A stretch of 63,540 bases of DNA from Acidobacteriaceae bacterium (GTDB lineage Bacteria > Acidobacteriota > Terriglobia > Terriglobales > Acidobacteriaceae): the NCBI GenBank assembly GCA_003132445.1, contig PKXU01000122.1, positions 16,456 to 79,995 on the forward strand, in the 5' to 3' direction. The translations under genes were made by a program, and so were the position numbers. The notes beneath the pieces are model-generated. The model was not told the origin of the DNA. It saw nothing but the letters and a program-made list of their open reading frames with translations, and ran no database searches. How positions within the stretch are numbered: position 1 is the first letter of the stretch; the number at the start of each line of letters is the position of its first letter. Positions 26,450 through 33,516 of this stretch are shown one piece after another.

Positions 26450-26515
26450 TCACTCTTCGCGCGGGTCTGGGAAGATTTGCTTGCCTTGGCGGGTGGTCAG
26501 GATTCTTAGGAGTGG
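26450..26515 (-). pseudogene. 3' remnant related to the PD-(D/E)XK gene
   Basis: The frame reads PLLRILTTRQGKQIFPDPRE and ends in TGA. The C-terminus of the gene at 27298 is PPLRILVTRKGKQIFPDPAL. The match stops abruptly upstream, so only the last 21 codons are kept. Confidence 0.65.
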
Positions 26516-26529
26516 GCGTTCCTACATCT

Positions 26530-26688
26530 CTGTCATCCTGTGCGGAGCGAAGGACCCCGCTGACCCCGAACTGCCGAAGAAGATGCGGGGCACTCTCACC
26601 GTGGCGCGGGGAGTGTCGTGAGAATACCTTGACGGGACATCGAAGCTACAAGCTGATGTGGGGTCCTTCGCTTCGCTCAGGATGACAG
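26530..26688. repeat. MITE-like element with 29-bp terminal inverted repeats
   Basis: The left end CTGTCATCCTGTGCGGAGCG and the right end CGCTTCGCTCAGGATGACAG are inverted copies over 29 bp with a few mismatches (26530-26558 and 26660-26688). The inside has no coding potential. The right 68 bp recur at 27141-27208. Confidence 0.6.
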
Positions 26689-26787
26689 GCTTTATTATCT
26701 TTTTGGAGGACAGGCTTTTATTGTTTTTTAGGACAGGCATTATTTTTTCAGAGTGACAGGTTTATTTAGTTTTTTCCGATAACAAGT

Positions 26788-27116
26788 TTATGTGCTTTTC
26801 ATTGATTCACCGGAGAATAGCATTTGAGCTCCCCACTTTTCGGCTAGATCTTCCCACCTCGGATTCTTCGATTCAATCAGTGCAATCTTCTTAATCCTCA
26901 GCCAGCATTTCAATTCCTTTTCTCTTCCGATCGCTCGGTGAACGTCGTCGAAGCTCTCGTAGTAGACCAAGCGGGTGCAGCCATACTTGCTGACGAATCC
27001 CTCGATTTCCCTGCTCTTATGCTGCAGGGCACGGCGGTAGATGCTGTTCGTCATGCCGATGTAGAGCGTGCCGGAGGGCTGGACATGATGTAGACGAAGT
27101 ATTCGTGATCGTTCAT
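26788..27116 (-). pseudogene. Frameshifted GIY-YIG nuclease domain protein
   Basis: MNDHEYFVYIMSSP starts at 27116, and GTLYIGMTNSIYRRALQHKS continues in another frame; one base is missing near 27080. The rest, including FVSKYGCTRLVYYESF and AIGREKELKCWLRIKKIALI, is intact. The full product would be about 109 residues, the usual size of solitary GIY-YIG (UPF0213-like) proteins. The nuclease motif is VYI...YIG with Arg in the following helix. It lies between two same-direction copies of the dispersed repeat. Function of solitary GIY-YIG proteins is unclear. Confidence 0.75.
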
Positions 27117-27140
27117 GACGCTGTGTTCTGGGTCACGGGA

Positions 27141-27208
27141 AGAATACCTTGATGAGTCCGTGGCGCTTCCGGCTTGAACGGGGTCCTTCGCTTCGCTCAG
27201 GATGACAG
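27141..27208. repeat. Second copy of the right end of the MITE-like element
   Basis: AGAATACCTTGA and, 39 bases from its start, a 29-bp stretch identical to 26660-26688 (GGGGTCCTTCGCTTCGCTCA and on). The spacing of the two blocks is the same as in 26621-26688, while the bases between them differ. Confidence 0.7.
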
Positions 27209-27297
27209 AGATTGCAAGTGCATTGATGTTTATAAATGGCATTTTGTCTTGCGGTTCCCGCTTTGGGAGGCGCTTGATATCTGCGGTTCTGACTCCA

Positions 27298-28056
27298 TCA
27301 TCGCAACGCTGGGTCCGGGAAGATTTGTTTGCCTTTTCTGGTGACCAGGATTCTTAGGGGCGGGATGGGCCAGGGGGCGGCGGTTTTGGGGAGGCGGATG
27401 GGTTTTCTGGCGAGAGAGAACATCAGGTCCCTCGACTGCGGTGCTGATCCGCTTCGCGGACCAGCGCCTTCGCTCGGGATGACAACGGAGAGCGTGTCGG
27501 AACTGGAAAGAGTGTCGGAGCTCGAAGGCGAATCGGCGTAGATGGTTTCGTCGGCGACGGCTTGGATTTCGATGTTGTCTTTTCCGTCATCTCTGTCTTC
27601 CGGGGATTGGAGGTGGTGCCAGGCTTCGCGGTAGGATTCGAGGCGCATTTTTTTGGCTTTGCGGTGGGGATAGAAGCGGAGCATGGGAGCAGGGGTGCAG
27701 ATTTCGACGGGGATGATGTACCAGATGTCGAGAGGGACGACGTGGGCGGCGATGAAGTCGATATCTCTTTTGGTGTATACGGCGCGGGTATTGCCGGTGG
27801 TGTAGGTGGCGCGGGTTTCGTAGGCGCGCATGCGAATGGATTCGGTGCATTTGACTTGTACACGATGGAGGCAGAAGCCGTTGTCGACAATGAAGTCGTA
27901 GCGGCGGCTGTCTCCCCAGGGTTTGGCGACACCGAATCCGAGGTTGGCGGCTTTGTGCAGGAAGGCGGCTTCGGAGCGTTCACCGGTGACTTTTGTGTTC
28001 TTGCGCTGGGCGGGCTTGCGCGGCTTGCGCTTGCGGTTGGAATCGTCGGTAGACAT
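27298..28056 (-). CDS. PD-(D/E)XK endonuclease-like protein
   Basis: 252 residues. After a basic N-tail, residues 20-120 match the PD-(D/E)XK fold of the I-Ssp6803I type (PF11645): GERSEAAFLHKAANLGFGV, GDSRRYDFIVD with the Asp, and RVQVKCT with the Gln-x-Lys version of the E-x-K motif. Then a conserved-looking segment (IDFIAAHVVPLDIWYIIPVE) and a variable tail. The tail part VVIPSEGAGPRSGSAPQSR is encoded by a dispersed repeat in frame. It may be a solitary nuclease of selfish or defence origin. A remnant of its C-terminus is at 26450. Confidence 0.72.
   Translation of the reverse strand: MSTDDSNRKRKPRKPAQRKNTKVTGERSEAAFLHKAANLGFGVAKPWGDSRRYDFIVDNGFCLHRVQVKCTESIRMRAYETRATYTTGNTRAVYTKRDIDFIAAHVVPLDIWYIIPVEICTPAPMLRFYPHRKAKKMRLESYREAWHHLQSPEDRDDGKDNIEIQAVADETIYADSPSSSDTLSSSDTLSVVIPSEGAGPRSGSAPQSRDLMFSLARKPIRLPKTAAPWPIPPLRILVTRKGKQIFPDPALR
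27418..27483. repeat. Dispersed repeat inside the PD-(D/E)XK gene
   Basis: On the minus strand GTCATCCCGAGCGAAGGCGC, then AGTCGAGGGACCTGATG, is a member of the GTCATCC-GAGCG family seen in spacers elsewhere, but here it is translated in frame. Confidence 0.65.
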
Positions 28057-28102
28057 GCGGGCTCCTTTGCCGTGTGCTGAAAAGATGTTGGGAAATGAAA
28101 AT

Positions 28103-28124
28103 GGCGGAGCCCGAAGGCTCCGCC
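28103..28124 (-). terminator. Hairpin terminator of the outer membrane protein gene
   Basis: Minus strand: GGCGGAGCC-ttcg-GGCTCCGCC followed by ATTTTCATTT. A UUCG tetraloop stabilises it. Confidence 0.65.
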
Positions 28125-28251
28125 ACTATTTTGGGAACGGGGAATTACTCAGAAGTAGGTTACGACGGCGGGAACATTGTGCAACGAAAATATTTGCGTT
28201 TTTGCTGGAGGATTCCCGAAATGGGAATTCGTGTCGCGATTCGAGATTGCA

Positions 28252-28965
28252 TCAGAAGATGGCCCCCACGCCGGCGGTGATCATGTTGCTCTTCCAGTTG
28301 TAAAGATTACTGGGATTGTTGGGATTCTGTTCGAATTTGAAGTAGCGATTTTCGTAGGTGCCCTGGGCATACCACTTTCCGAAGGTGTAGCCGACGCTGC
28401 CGCGCAGGGTATAGGCGTGGTCGAAGTCGGGATGCGGCAGGCTGATCAGAGTGGCGGCGGCGGTACGGAAGCGGGGAGTGAATTCGGGCTCACCCTGCAC
28501 ATGGACGAAGGCGCGCTTCGAGGGACCGAATTTGTATTTGAGGACGATGGGGACCTGGAGGAGTTCGAGATTCTCGCGAACGAAGATCTGGTTGTCGAGG
28601 GTGGCGGAAGGGAGATCGATTTTGCGGACCTGGGCATGGATGGCGAGGGAAAAATTGCTGCTCAACTGGAAGGCGACGCCGCCGAAGGCGGCGAATTCCT
28701 TGGCGTGGTTGGTATCTTCGGAGGGAACGCGGACCTCGCCACCGGCAACGAAGCTGGGGCCACCGTTTTTGCCGGGCTTCTTTAGGGTGACGTCGCCGTT
28801 AAGGTCGAGGACGGGGCTGGTGACGGTGGACAAAGAGTCGAATTTGTCGGAGGTCGCGCCCACGTTGAGGTCGATGGTCCCGCGCTGACAATAGGCGGGA
28901 ACGGTGGCTAGCAGGAATAAAAGAAAAAGACCGGTGTGGAGAAGATGCAGCTTGCATCGCTTCAT
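28252..28965 (-). CDS. Small outer membrane beta-barrel protein
   Basis: A 237-residue exported protein. ATG 28965 opens a clear signal peptide (LFLLFLLATVPAYCQ). The mature part has alternating strands (SFVAGGEVRVP, FSLAIHAQVRKIDL, VPIVLKYKFG, AYTLRGSVGYTFG, KWYAQGTYENRYFKFE) and ends in Phe after MITAGVGAIF, the usual barrel C-terminus. It is followed by a hairpin terminator. No family I can name; OmpW/OprF-like size. Probably an 8- or 10-strand barrel of unknown function. Confidence 0.75.
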   Translation of the reverse strand: MKRCKLHLLHTGLFLLFLLATVPAYCQRGTIDLNVGATSDKFDSLSTVTSPVLDLNGDVTLKKPGKNGGPSFVAGGEVRVPSEDTNHAKEFAAFGGVAFQLSSNFSLAIHAQVRKIDLPSATLDNQIFVRENLELLQVPIVLKYKFGPSKRAFVHVQGEPEFTPRFRTAAATLISLPHPDFDHAYTLRGSVGYTFGKWYAQGTYENRYFKFEQNPNNPSNLYNWKSNMITAGVGAIF

Positions 28966-29237
28966 TAAATACGTTGCCTCCCTTGTGGGAGTGTACACTC
29001 CCGCGAACGCGGCCGGACAGCGATGGAGCGGTTTCCGGTGATCGCGCACGTTTTGGCTGCCAATATTTGCTGGCAATGTTTGCCGCGTAACGCCTGCTGG
29101 TAACGTCTGCTCTGCTGTGCTGTGGCTCATGGTGTGATGCGCGGAATGGGGGAATTGTTTTGTGGGTCTTTGAGCGGCTGGGGAGAGAAACCAATTGGCA
29201 CTTGAACCGAAATTTCAGGTGTGGTGTACTGCCGTCT

Positions 29238-29330
29238 ATGGCCGAGGAAAAAAGCCGCAGCAAAGACATCATTTTGTGGGTTATCACGGTTCTGCTGATA
29301 GCGGTAGCGATCTACTGGTACAGACGATAG
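29238..29330 (+). CDS. 30-residue single-helix membrane protein
   Basis: MAEEKSRSKD followed by the helix IILWVITVLLIAVAIYWY and the tail RR. The charge pattern (acidic/polar start, Arg end) is that of a small inner membrane protein. It lies between two genes read on the other strand, in an otherwise empty stretch. Confidence 0.45.
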   Translation: MAEEKSRSKDIILWVITVLLIAVAIYWYRR

Positions 29331-29447
29331 CTTTTGTGTGCGAGCGACTGCGGTCGCGGAGGCGCTAGCCCGACTTCGTCTGCTTGCGGCCACGTCTATT
29401 CCTGGCGCGGCTGTTCTGTCTACGCCTGTTTCTGGAGACGCCCGTTT

Positions 29448-30542
29448 CTAGCGGCGCCTGTTTCTGAGGACACCTGCTGGTGAAAAAGGAAGAGCGGGTG
29501 GAATTTGAACAGCGGGCGTTGCGGGATCGCGGGAAATTGAGGTCAAAGTTGCTGGCGCTGAATTCGCTGCGAGCAGAAGTTCGGCGGCCACTAAATCTTC
29601 GAGGGCGCAGCCCGCGCTCTTAAATATTGTGATGTCTTCCAGATTGCGCCTTCCCTGCTTCTTTCCACTGACTAACTCGTGAAGATCCGCGGCGACGTGA
29701 TCCTGCGGGATGGCAGCTTCGTGCAGAGGAATTAGGATATCTCCCACTTCTGCGGCGGTTGCGTAGGTATCGACCACGACGCGCGATCGCTGGATGGTGC
29801 AGGTATCTACTTCACGGGTTTGTGGGCGGAAGGATCCGACCAGGTTGAGATGACTTCCGGGGCGCAGGTCGCGACCATCGAAGAGCGGAGTGCGACTAGA
29901 GGTGCACGCGCAAAGTATTTCAGATTCGCGCACGCAGGTGCCTGGGTCGGCTGCGGCGATCTCGAGATTCTGCATTTCTGCGGCGGATTGCCTTACGAAT
30001 TCAGCGGAAGAAGCCGCGTTGCGCCCGCAAATGAGAACTCGTTGAAAACCCCGGACCAGGGGAAGAACGGCAAGATGCGCGCGAGCGAGGCGGCCCGTGC
30101 CAAAGATGCCGAGGGTAGAAACGTTCGCGGGAGCAAGAAACTTTGTGGCGAGGGCGGAAGTTGCGGTGGTGCGGAGGTCTGTAAGGTAATTGGCCTCGAT
30201 GGTGAGGCGGGGTTGCGCGGTTTCGGGATCGAGAAGCAGATAGGCGGCCTGAACGGTTCCATCGCGGCCGGGAAAGATCTCATTGGAACGGCTCGGAGTT
30301 TCAAGATTTTGAGCGTCGACGGTCTTCTCTCGAACCAACACCAGTTTCATTCCGAGAGCGGCGGAAAGCGGGTCGTAGCAGGACATGGAGAGAAAGGTGC
30401 CATGCGCCAGTTGAGTTTGAGTGCGCTGCGGAATGATCACGGAGGGATAGCGATCGCGGAAGGCTAGAGCGATCGCGGGAATCAACTGCGCGGGGTCAAG
30501 AAGGCGACGAACGTCGGCTTCGGTGAGATGAGATTCGGACAT
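29448..30542 (-). CDS. Ornithine cyclodeaminase / mu-crystallin family protein
   Basis: 364 residues from ATG 30542 (MSESHLTEADVRRLL), the usual family start; the in-frame ATG at 30608 adds an unlikely tail. The NAD-binding motif is GIFGTGRLARAHL. Family segments LTDLRTTATSALATKFLA, GRDLRPGSHLNLVGSF and FKSAGCALEDLVAAEL are visible. Members deaminate ornithine to proline, reduce ketimines or oxidise N-substituted amino acids. Nothing in the neighbourhood points to one substrate. Confidence 0.88.
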   Translation of the reverse strand: MSESHLTEADVRRLLDPAQLIPAIALAFRDRYPSVIIPQRTQTQLAHGTFLSMSCYDPLSAALGMKLVLVREKTVDAQNLETPSRSNEIFPGRDGTVQAAYLLLDPETAQPRLTIEANYLTDLRTTATSALATKFLAPANVSTLGIFGTGRLARAHLAVLPLVRGFQRVLICGRNAASSAEFVRQSAAEMQNLEIAAADPGTCVRESEILCACTSSRTPLFDGRDLRPGSHLNLVGSFRPQTREVDTCTIQRSRVVVDTYATAAEVGDILIPLHEAAIPQDHVAADLHELVSGKKQGRRNLEDITIFKSAGCALEDLVAAELLLAANSAPATLTSISRDPATPAVQIPPALPFSPAGVLRNRRR

Positions 30543-30651
30543 TCGATTCTTGCGAGGCGATTCATTGTATCGAACCGGGAGCGGTTCGTTTTTCGGGGAG
30601 AAGATCACGTTGTAAGCATGCGTAGTGGCTCACGGGACGGGTTGTAGGCAA

Positions 30652-30740
30652 GGGAGATCCCTCGTCCCGCTGGAGAAAACGCGGGACTTCGGGATGACGC
30701 CGCTGGATCGTGGTCGCTAACGCGGGCCTTCGGGATGACG
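30652..30740. repeat. Dispersed hairpin repeat, copy 1
   Basis: GGGAGATCCCTCGTCCCGCT... with stem GTCCCGC (30664-30670) and GCGGGAC (30681-30687), then TTCGGGATGACGCCGCTG; the end is repeated at 30722-30740. The other copy is at 44376-44425. Confidence 0.7.
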
Positions 30741-30792
30741 CCGCTGAGGTTAGCTTGAGTTATAGAATGATTCGCCAGGATTTGGTCACATC

Positions 30793-32013
30793 ATGATTCC
30801 CTTTTTGCGGCAGCAGTTCAACGAGAACTTTACTGCGGATAAATATCGGGCGCTGTTGCGGCGGATTGACGATGTTTGCGGAACCCATGTGCAGTTTCGC
30901 ATTTCGGAGACGCCCTGTTTCTTTCCCAAGCCGCTGATTGACCGGTTGGCCGCGGATGGTGACGCTTTGATTCGGCAGTTGGTGGACAATCCTGCATACC
31001 GTACTAAGTCAAACGAGGCAGTTCCGGCGGAGTTCACAGTTCCGAATGAGCCTGCGAATCCTATGTTTGTGCAGGTGGATTTTGGGCTGGTGCGGGATGG
31101 CAACGGCGAACTGCAGCCAAAGCTCGTGGAGTTGCAAGCCTTCCCTTCTTTGTATGCGTATCAGGGGCCGCTGGCGCAGGCTTACATCGACATCTATGGG
31201 CTCGACGCAGCGTCCGGCTTGCGGCTTCCGGCTTCCGGTCGGCTGAAATATCTTCTAAGCGGGCTGGAAAGTGATTCTTATCGCGAGCTGTTACGGCGGG
31301 CGATTGTTGGTTCGCACGATCCGGAGAATGTGATTTTGATGGAGATTGATCCTCAGCAGCAAAAAACTTTGCCGGACTTTCTGCTGACCGAGAAGATGCT
31401 GGGAGTGCGGATCGTAAATATTAGAGACATCAAGAAAGACGGATCGGGTCTTTATTATGAGCATGGCGGAAAACGCGTGCTCATCCGGCGCATTTATAAC
31501 CGCACGATTGTGGATGAATTGCAGCGCAAGGCCGTGCGACTGAATTTCGACTGGCGCGACGATCTGGATGTGGAGTGGGCGGGGCACCCGAACTGGTATT
31601 TCAGAATCAGCAAATTTTCGATTCCTTACCTAAAGCATCCGTCGGTGCCGAAGACCTGGTTTCTGGATCGGCTGCAGGAGATTCCAGCGGATCTGGAGAA
31701 CTACGCGTTGAAGCCGCTGTATTCGTTTGCCGGGCTGGGGGTGGTGATCGCGCCGACAAAGCAAGATATTGGCGCGATTCCAGAGGAGAAGCGAGCGGAC
31801 TACATTTTGCAGGAGCGGCTGCATTTTGAGCCGGTAATCGAGACTCCGTTTGGCGGAACAAAGGCGGAGGTGCGAGTGATGTATATATGGCTGGAGAAGC
31901 TGACGCCGGTTTTGACGATCATTCGCATGGGGCGCGGGCTGATGATGGGCGTGGATCAGAATAAGAATATGGAGTGGGTGGGAGCATCGGCGGGATTGTA
32001 TTTAGACGAATGA
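30793..32013 (+). CDS. ATP-grasp-like protein of unknown substrate
   Basis: 406 residues, cytosolic. The C-terminal half has ATP-grasp-like features: YALKPLYSFAGLGVVI resembles the nucleotide-binding Lys/Gly-rich strand-loop, DYILQERLHFEP the adenine-binding hinge, and GGTKAEVRVMYIW a metal/phosphate strand. The N-terminal half (MFVQVDFGLVRDGNGELQPK, LVELQAFPSLYAYQGP) is like proteins annotated as hypothetical in Acidobacteriota and Bacteroidetes. It may ligate a carboxylate to an amine. A repeat-like stretch (GGCTTGCGGCTTCCGGCTTC, about 31217-31240) is translated within it. Confidence 0.6.
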   Translation: MIPFLRQQFNENFTADKYRALLRRIDDVCGTHVQFRISETPCFFPKPLIDRLAADGDALIRQLVDNPAYRTKSNEAVPAEFTVPNEPANPMFVQVDFGLVRDGNGELQPKLVELQAFPSLYAYQGPLAQAYIDIYGLDAASGLRLPASGRLKYLLSGLESDSYRELLRRAIVGSHDPENVILMEIDPQQQKTLPDFLLTEKMLGVRIVNIRDIKKDGSGLYYEHGGKRVLIRRIYNRTIVDELQRKAVRLNFDWRDDLDVEWAGHPNWYFRISKFSIPYLKHPSVPKTWFLDRLQEIPADLENYALKPLYSFAGLGVVIAPTKQDIGAIPEEKRADYILQERLHFEPVIETPFGGTKAEVRVMYIWLEKLTPVLTIIRMGRGLMMGVDQNKNMEWVGASAGLYLDE

Positions 32014-32323
32014 GCGGCGCGAACACACTTTGTTAAGCAAGACTGAAACGAATGAGTCCGCGCCAACACTATCTGTTTGGCAGCCTCTTTCGTGGGGTCA
32101 TTAAAAAAACAGGTCCGCAAAGAGAGTGGGCTAGCGCCCCTGGGATTGGACCGTGGAATCAAACCTGGACAAGGAACGCCGAGGATGGGGCACCCGGCAG
32201 CATTCTTATTTGTTAAATTTTGGCATTTAATGGGGGTTTAGCTTGCCTTGCGCGGGCTTAGTCCCCCATAATCGCGCGCTTTCAAGGCTTCCATTCTTAA
32301 ATCTACCGCACGGAGGAAAGCAC
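32014..32323. other. Intergenic region with hairpin
   Basis: ATGGGGG (32230-32236) and CCCCCAT (32263-32269) can pair. 32185-32199 is a piece of the GGGTGCCCC repeat family. The stretch ends in a strong ribosome site, CGGAGGAAAG, for the next gene. No gene is seen. Confidence 0.4.
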
Positions 32324-33247
32324 ATGCCCAAATCAAGCAAAACCAGCAAGCAGATGGACGATGAATTCAAGTTTTTGCAAGGCGGGACATTGCCGGAGAG
32401 CGATGTAAAGCGCCATTTGGCTGAGCTGAAACAGAAGCTCAGCTCTGAATTTAACGAGAAAACCGCACTGCGGCAACAAGCTGCAAAGTATGCCAGCCAA
32501 ATAGCATCTCCTGCCGAAGCCCCCGATAGTGCGAAAGCGACGCAGGCGATCAAAGGGTTGCGTCAGTTCACCGAGAAATTATCGAAGCGAAAGCTGGCGG
32601 CACCGCGAAAACTGATCGTGCCTCCAATATGGTGGGGCACCTACACGCTTAGATTCACACCCTATTATTCCGCCTTGGGGACTTACGATTTAGGAACAAT
32701 TCAATCCGAGACAGGAGATCCCACGGTTTCGGTGACGGGAGACGACGATCTTGGACAATTGAGTTGCAGCGTAGCGACAAACTACGAAAGTCCCAGTTCG
32801 GCGACTGCCTTCAACATGATGGGTGTTTATTTCAAGCCAATTTTCAGCCAGGCAACTGTCCGAGTATCCTTTGATTCCGAAATTGCGTTTTACTGGTATG
32901 TGAACTCCATCAAAAACAAAGAAGCAATCTCAGAGGCGCAAGGGCTGATTGAACTTTACCAATATGATGGCGCATTTCTTCAGCCGGCGTTGAGACGGGG
33001 AGCTTTCCTGGGCTGGGCGGAAGTCGGCTTGAACAGCCTGGATTTCGACATTGTTTCCGAAGCTGGGCCGACCTGGTCCCTGGAGGCGCCGGTCAATTCC
33101 AGCTATTGGTACTTCGTCGTCATATCGTTATCTTGCAGCGCAACCGGAACGGGCTGGCCCGGGAGCCTTGCAGGAGCGAACGCAACCGTGACGGTGCCCT
33201 CAATCACCGTTACTGTGACGGCAAACCAGGTGTTGCAAAACGCTTAG
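32324..33247 (+). CDS. Hypothetical protein with helical N-part and beta-sandwich C-part
   Basis: 307 residues. Start ATG 32324 has GGAGG seven bases before it. Residues 1-100 are charged and helical (SDVKRHLAELKQKLSSEFNE). The rest has strands with many Thr/Ser/aromatic residues (WWGTYTLRFTPYYSALGTY, SVTGDDDLGQLSCSVATNYE, ATVRVSFDSEIAFYWYV, NATVTVPSITVTVTANQVL). No signal peptide. The pattern recalls sialidase/lectin-like or phage-type sandwich proteins, but I do not recognise a family. Confidence 0.65.
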   Translation: MPKSSKTSKQMDDEFKFLQGGTLPESDVKRHLAELKQKLSSEFNEKTALRQQAAKYASQIASPAEAPDSAKATQAIKGLRQFTEKLSKRKLAAPRKLIVPPIWWGTYTLRFTPYYSALGTYDLGTIQSETGDPTVSVTGDDDLGQLSCSVATNYESPSSATAFNMMGVYFKPIFSQATVRVSFDSEIAFYWYVNSIKNKEAISEAQGLIELYQYDGAFLQPALRRGAFLGWAEVGLNSLDFDIVSEAGPTWSLEAPVNSSYWYFVVISLSCSATGTGWPGSLAGANATVTVPSITVTVTANQVLQNA

Positions 33248-33250
33248 ACG

Positions 33251-33427
33251 CGGGGAAGGAAAGTAGGCTTCGCAAACGATACGATCGGACTGAGTAGAGC
33301 GGCAGGCGTGGAGATTTCCGGCTTCCTCGGCAGTACCGTGCTGCGTCAGCTCACGGTCTCCGTCGACGACCGTGATGGTCTTATTAGATTTGCTTACGAT
33401 TTGCGTCGAGACAACCATAATTTCTGA
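33251..33427 (+). pseudogene. C-terminal remnant of an aspartyl-protease-like gene
   Basis: The frame right after the previous stop reads VGFANDTIGLSRAAGVEISG, then FLGSTVLRQLTVSVDDRDGL and IRFAYDLRRDNHNF before TGA. This resembles the end of retropepsin-like proteins of Acidobacteriota (isGFLGf..L..l...iDyrdg.v.f.YD). No start and no catalytic D-T/S-G part are left. Confidence 0.5.
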
Positions 33428-33516
33428 GAAGTCCTTCGGGGATTGAGAATTGTGGGACAGCCAACGGGGGCCGGCAGGAATATCGGCACGGGCTTCGCTG
33501 ATTACTCTTTGACTCA

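Noticed and set aside
28177..28785. 202-codon + strand frame opposite the outer membrane protein gene
   Set aside because: Gly/Glu/Val-rich shadow of a beta-barrel coding sequence.
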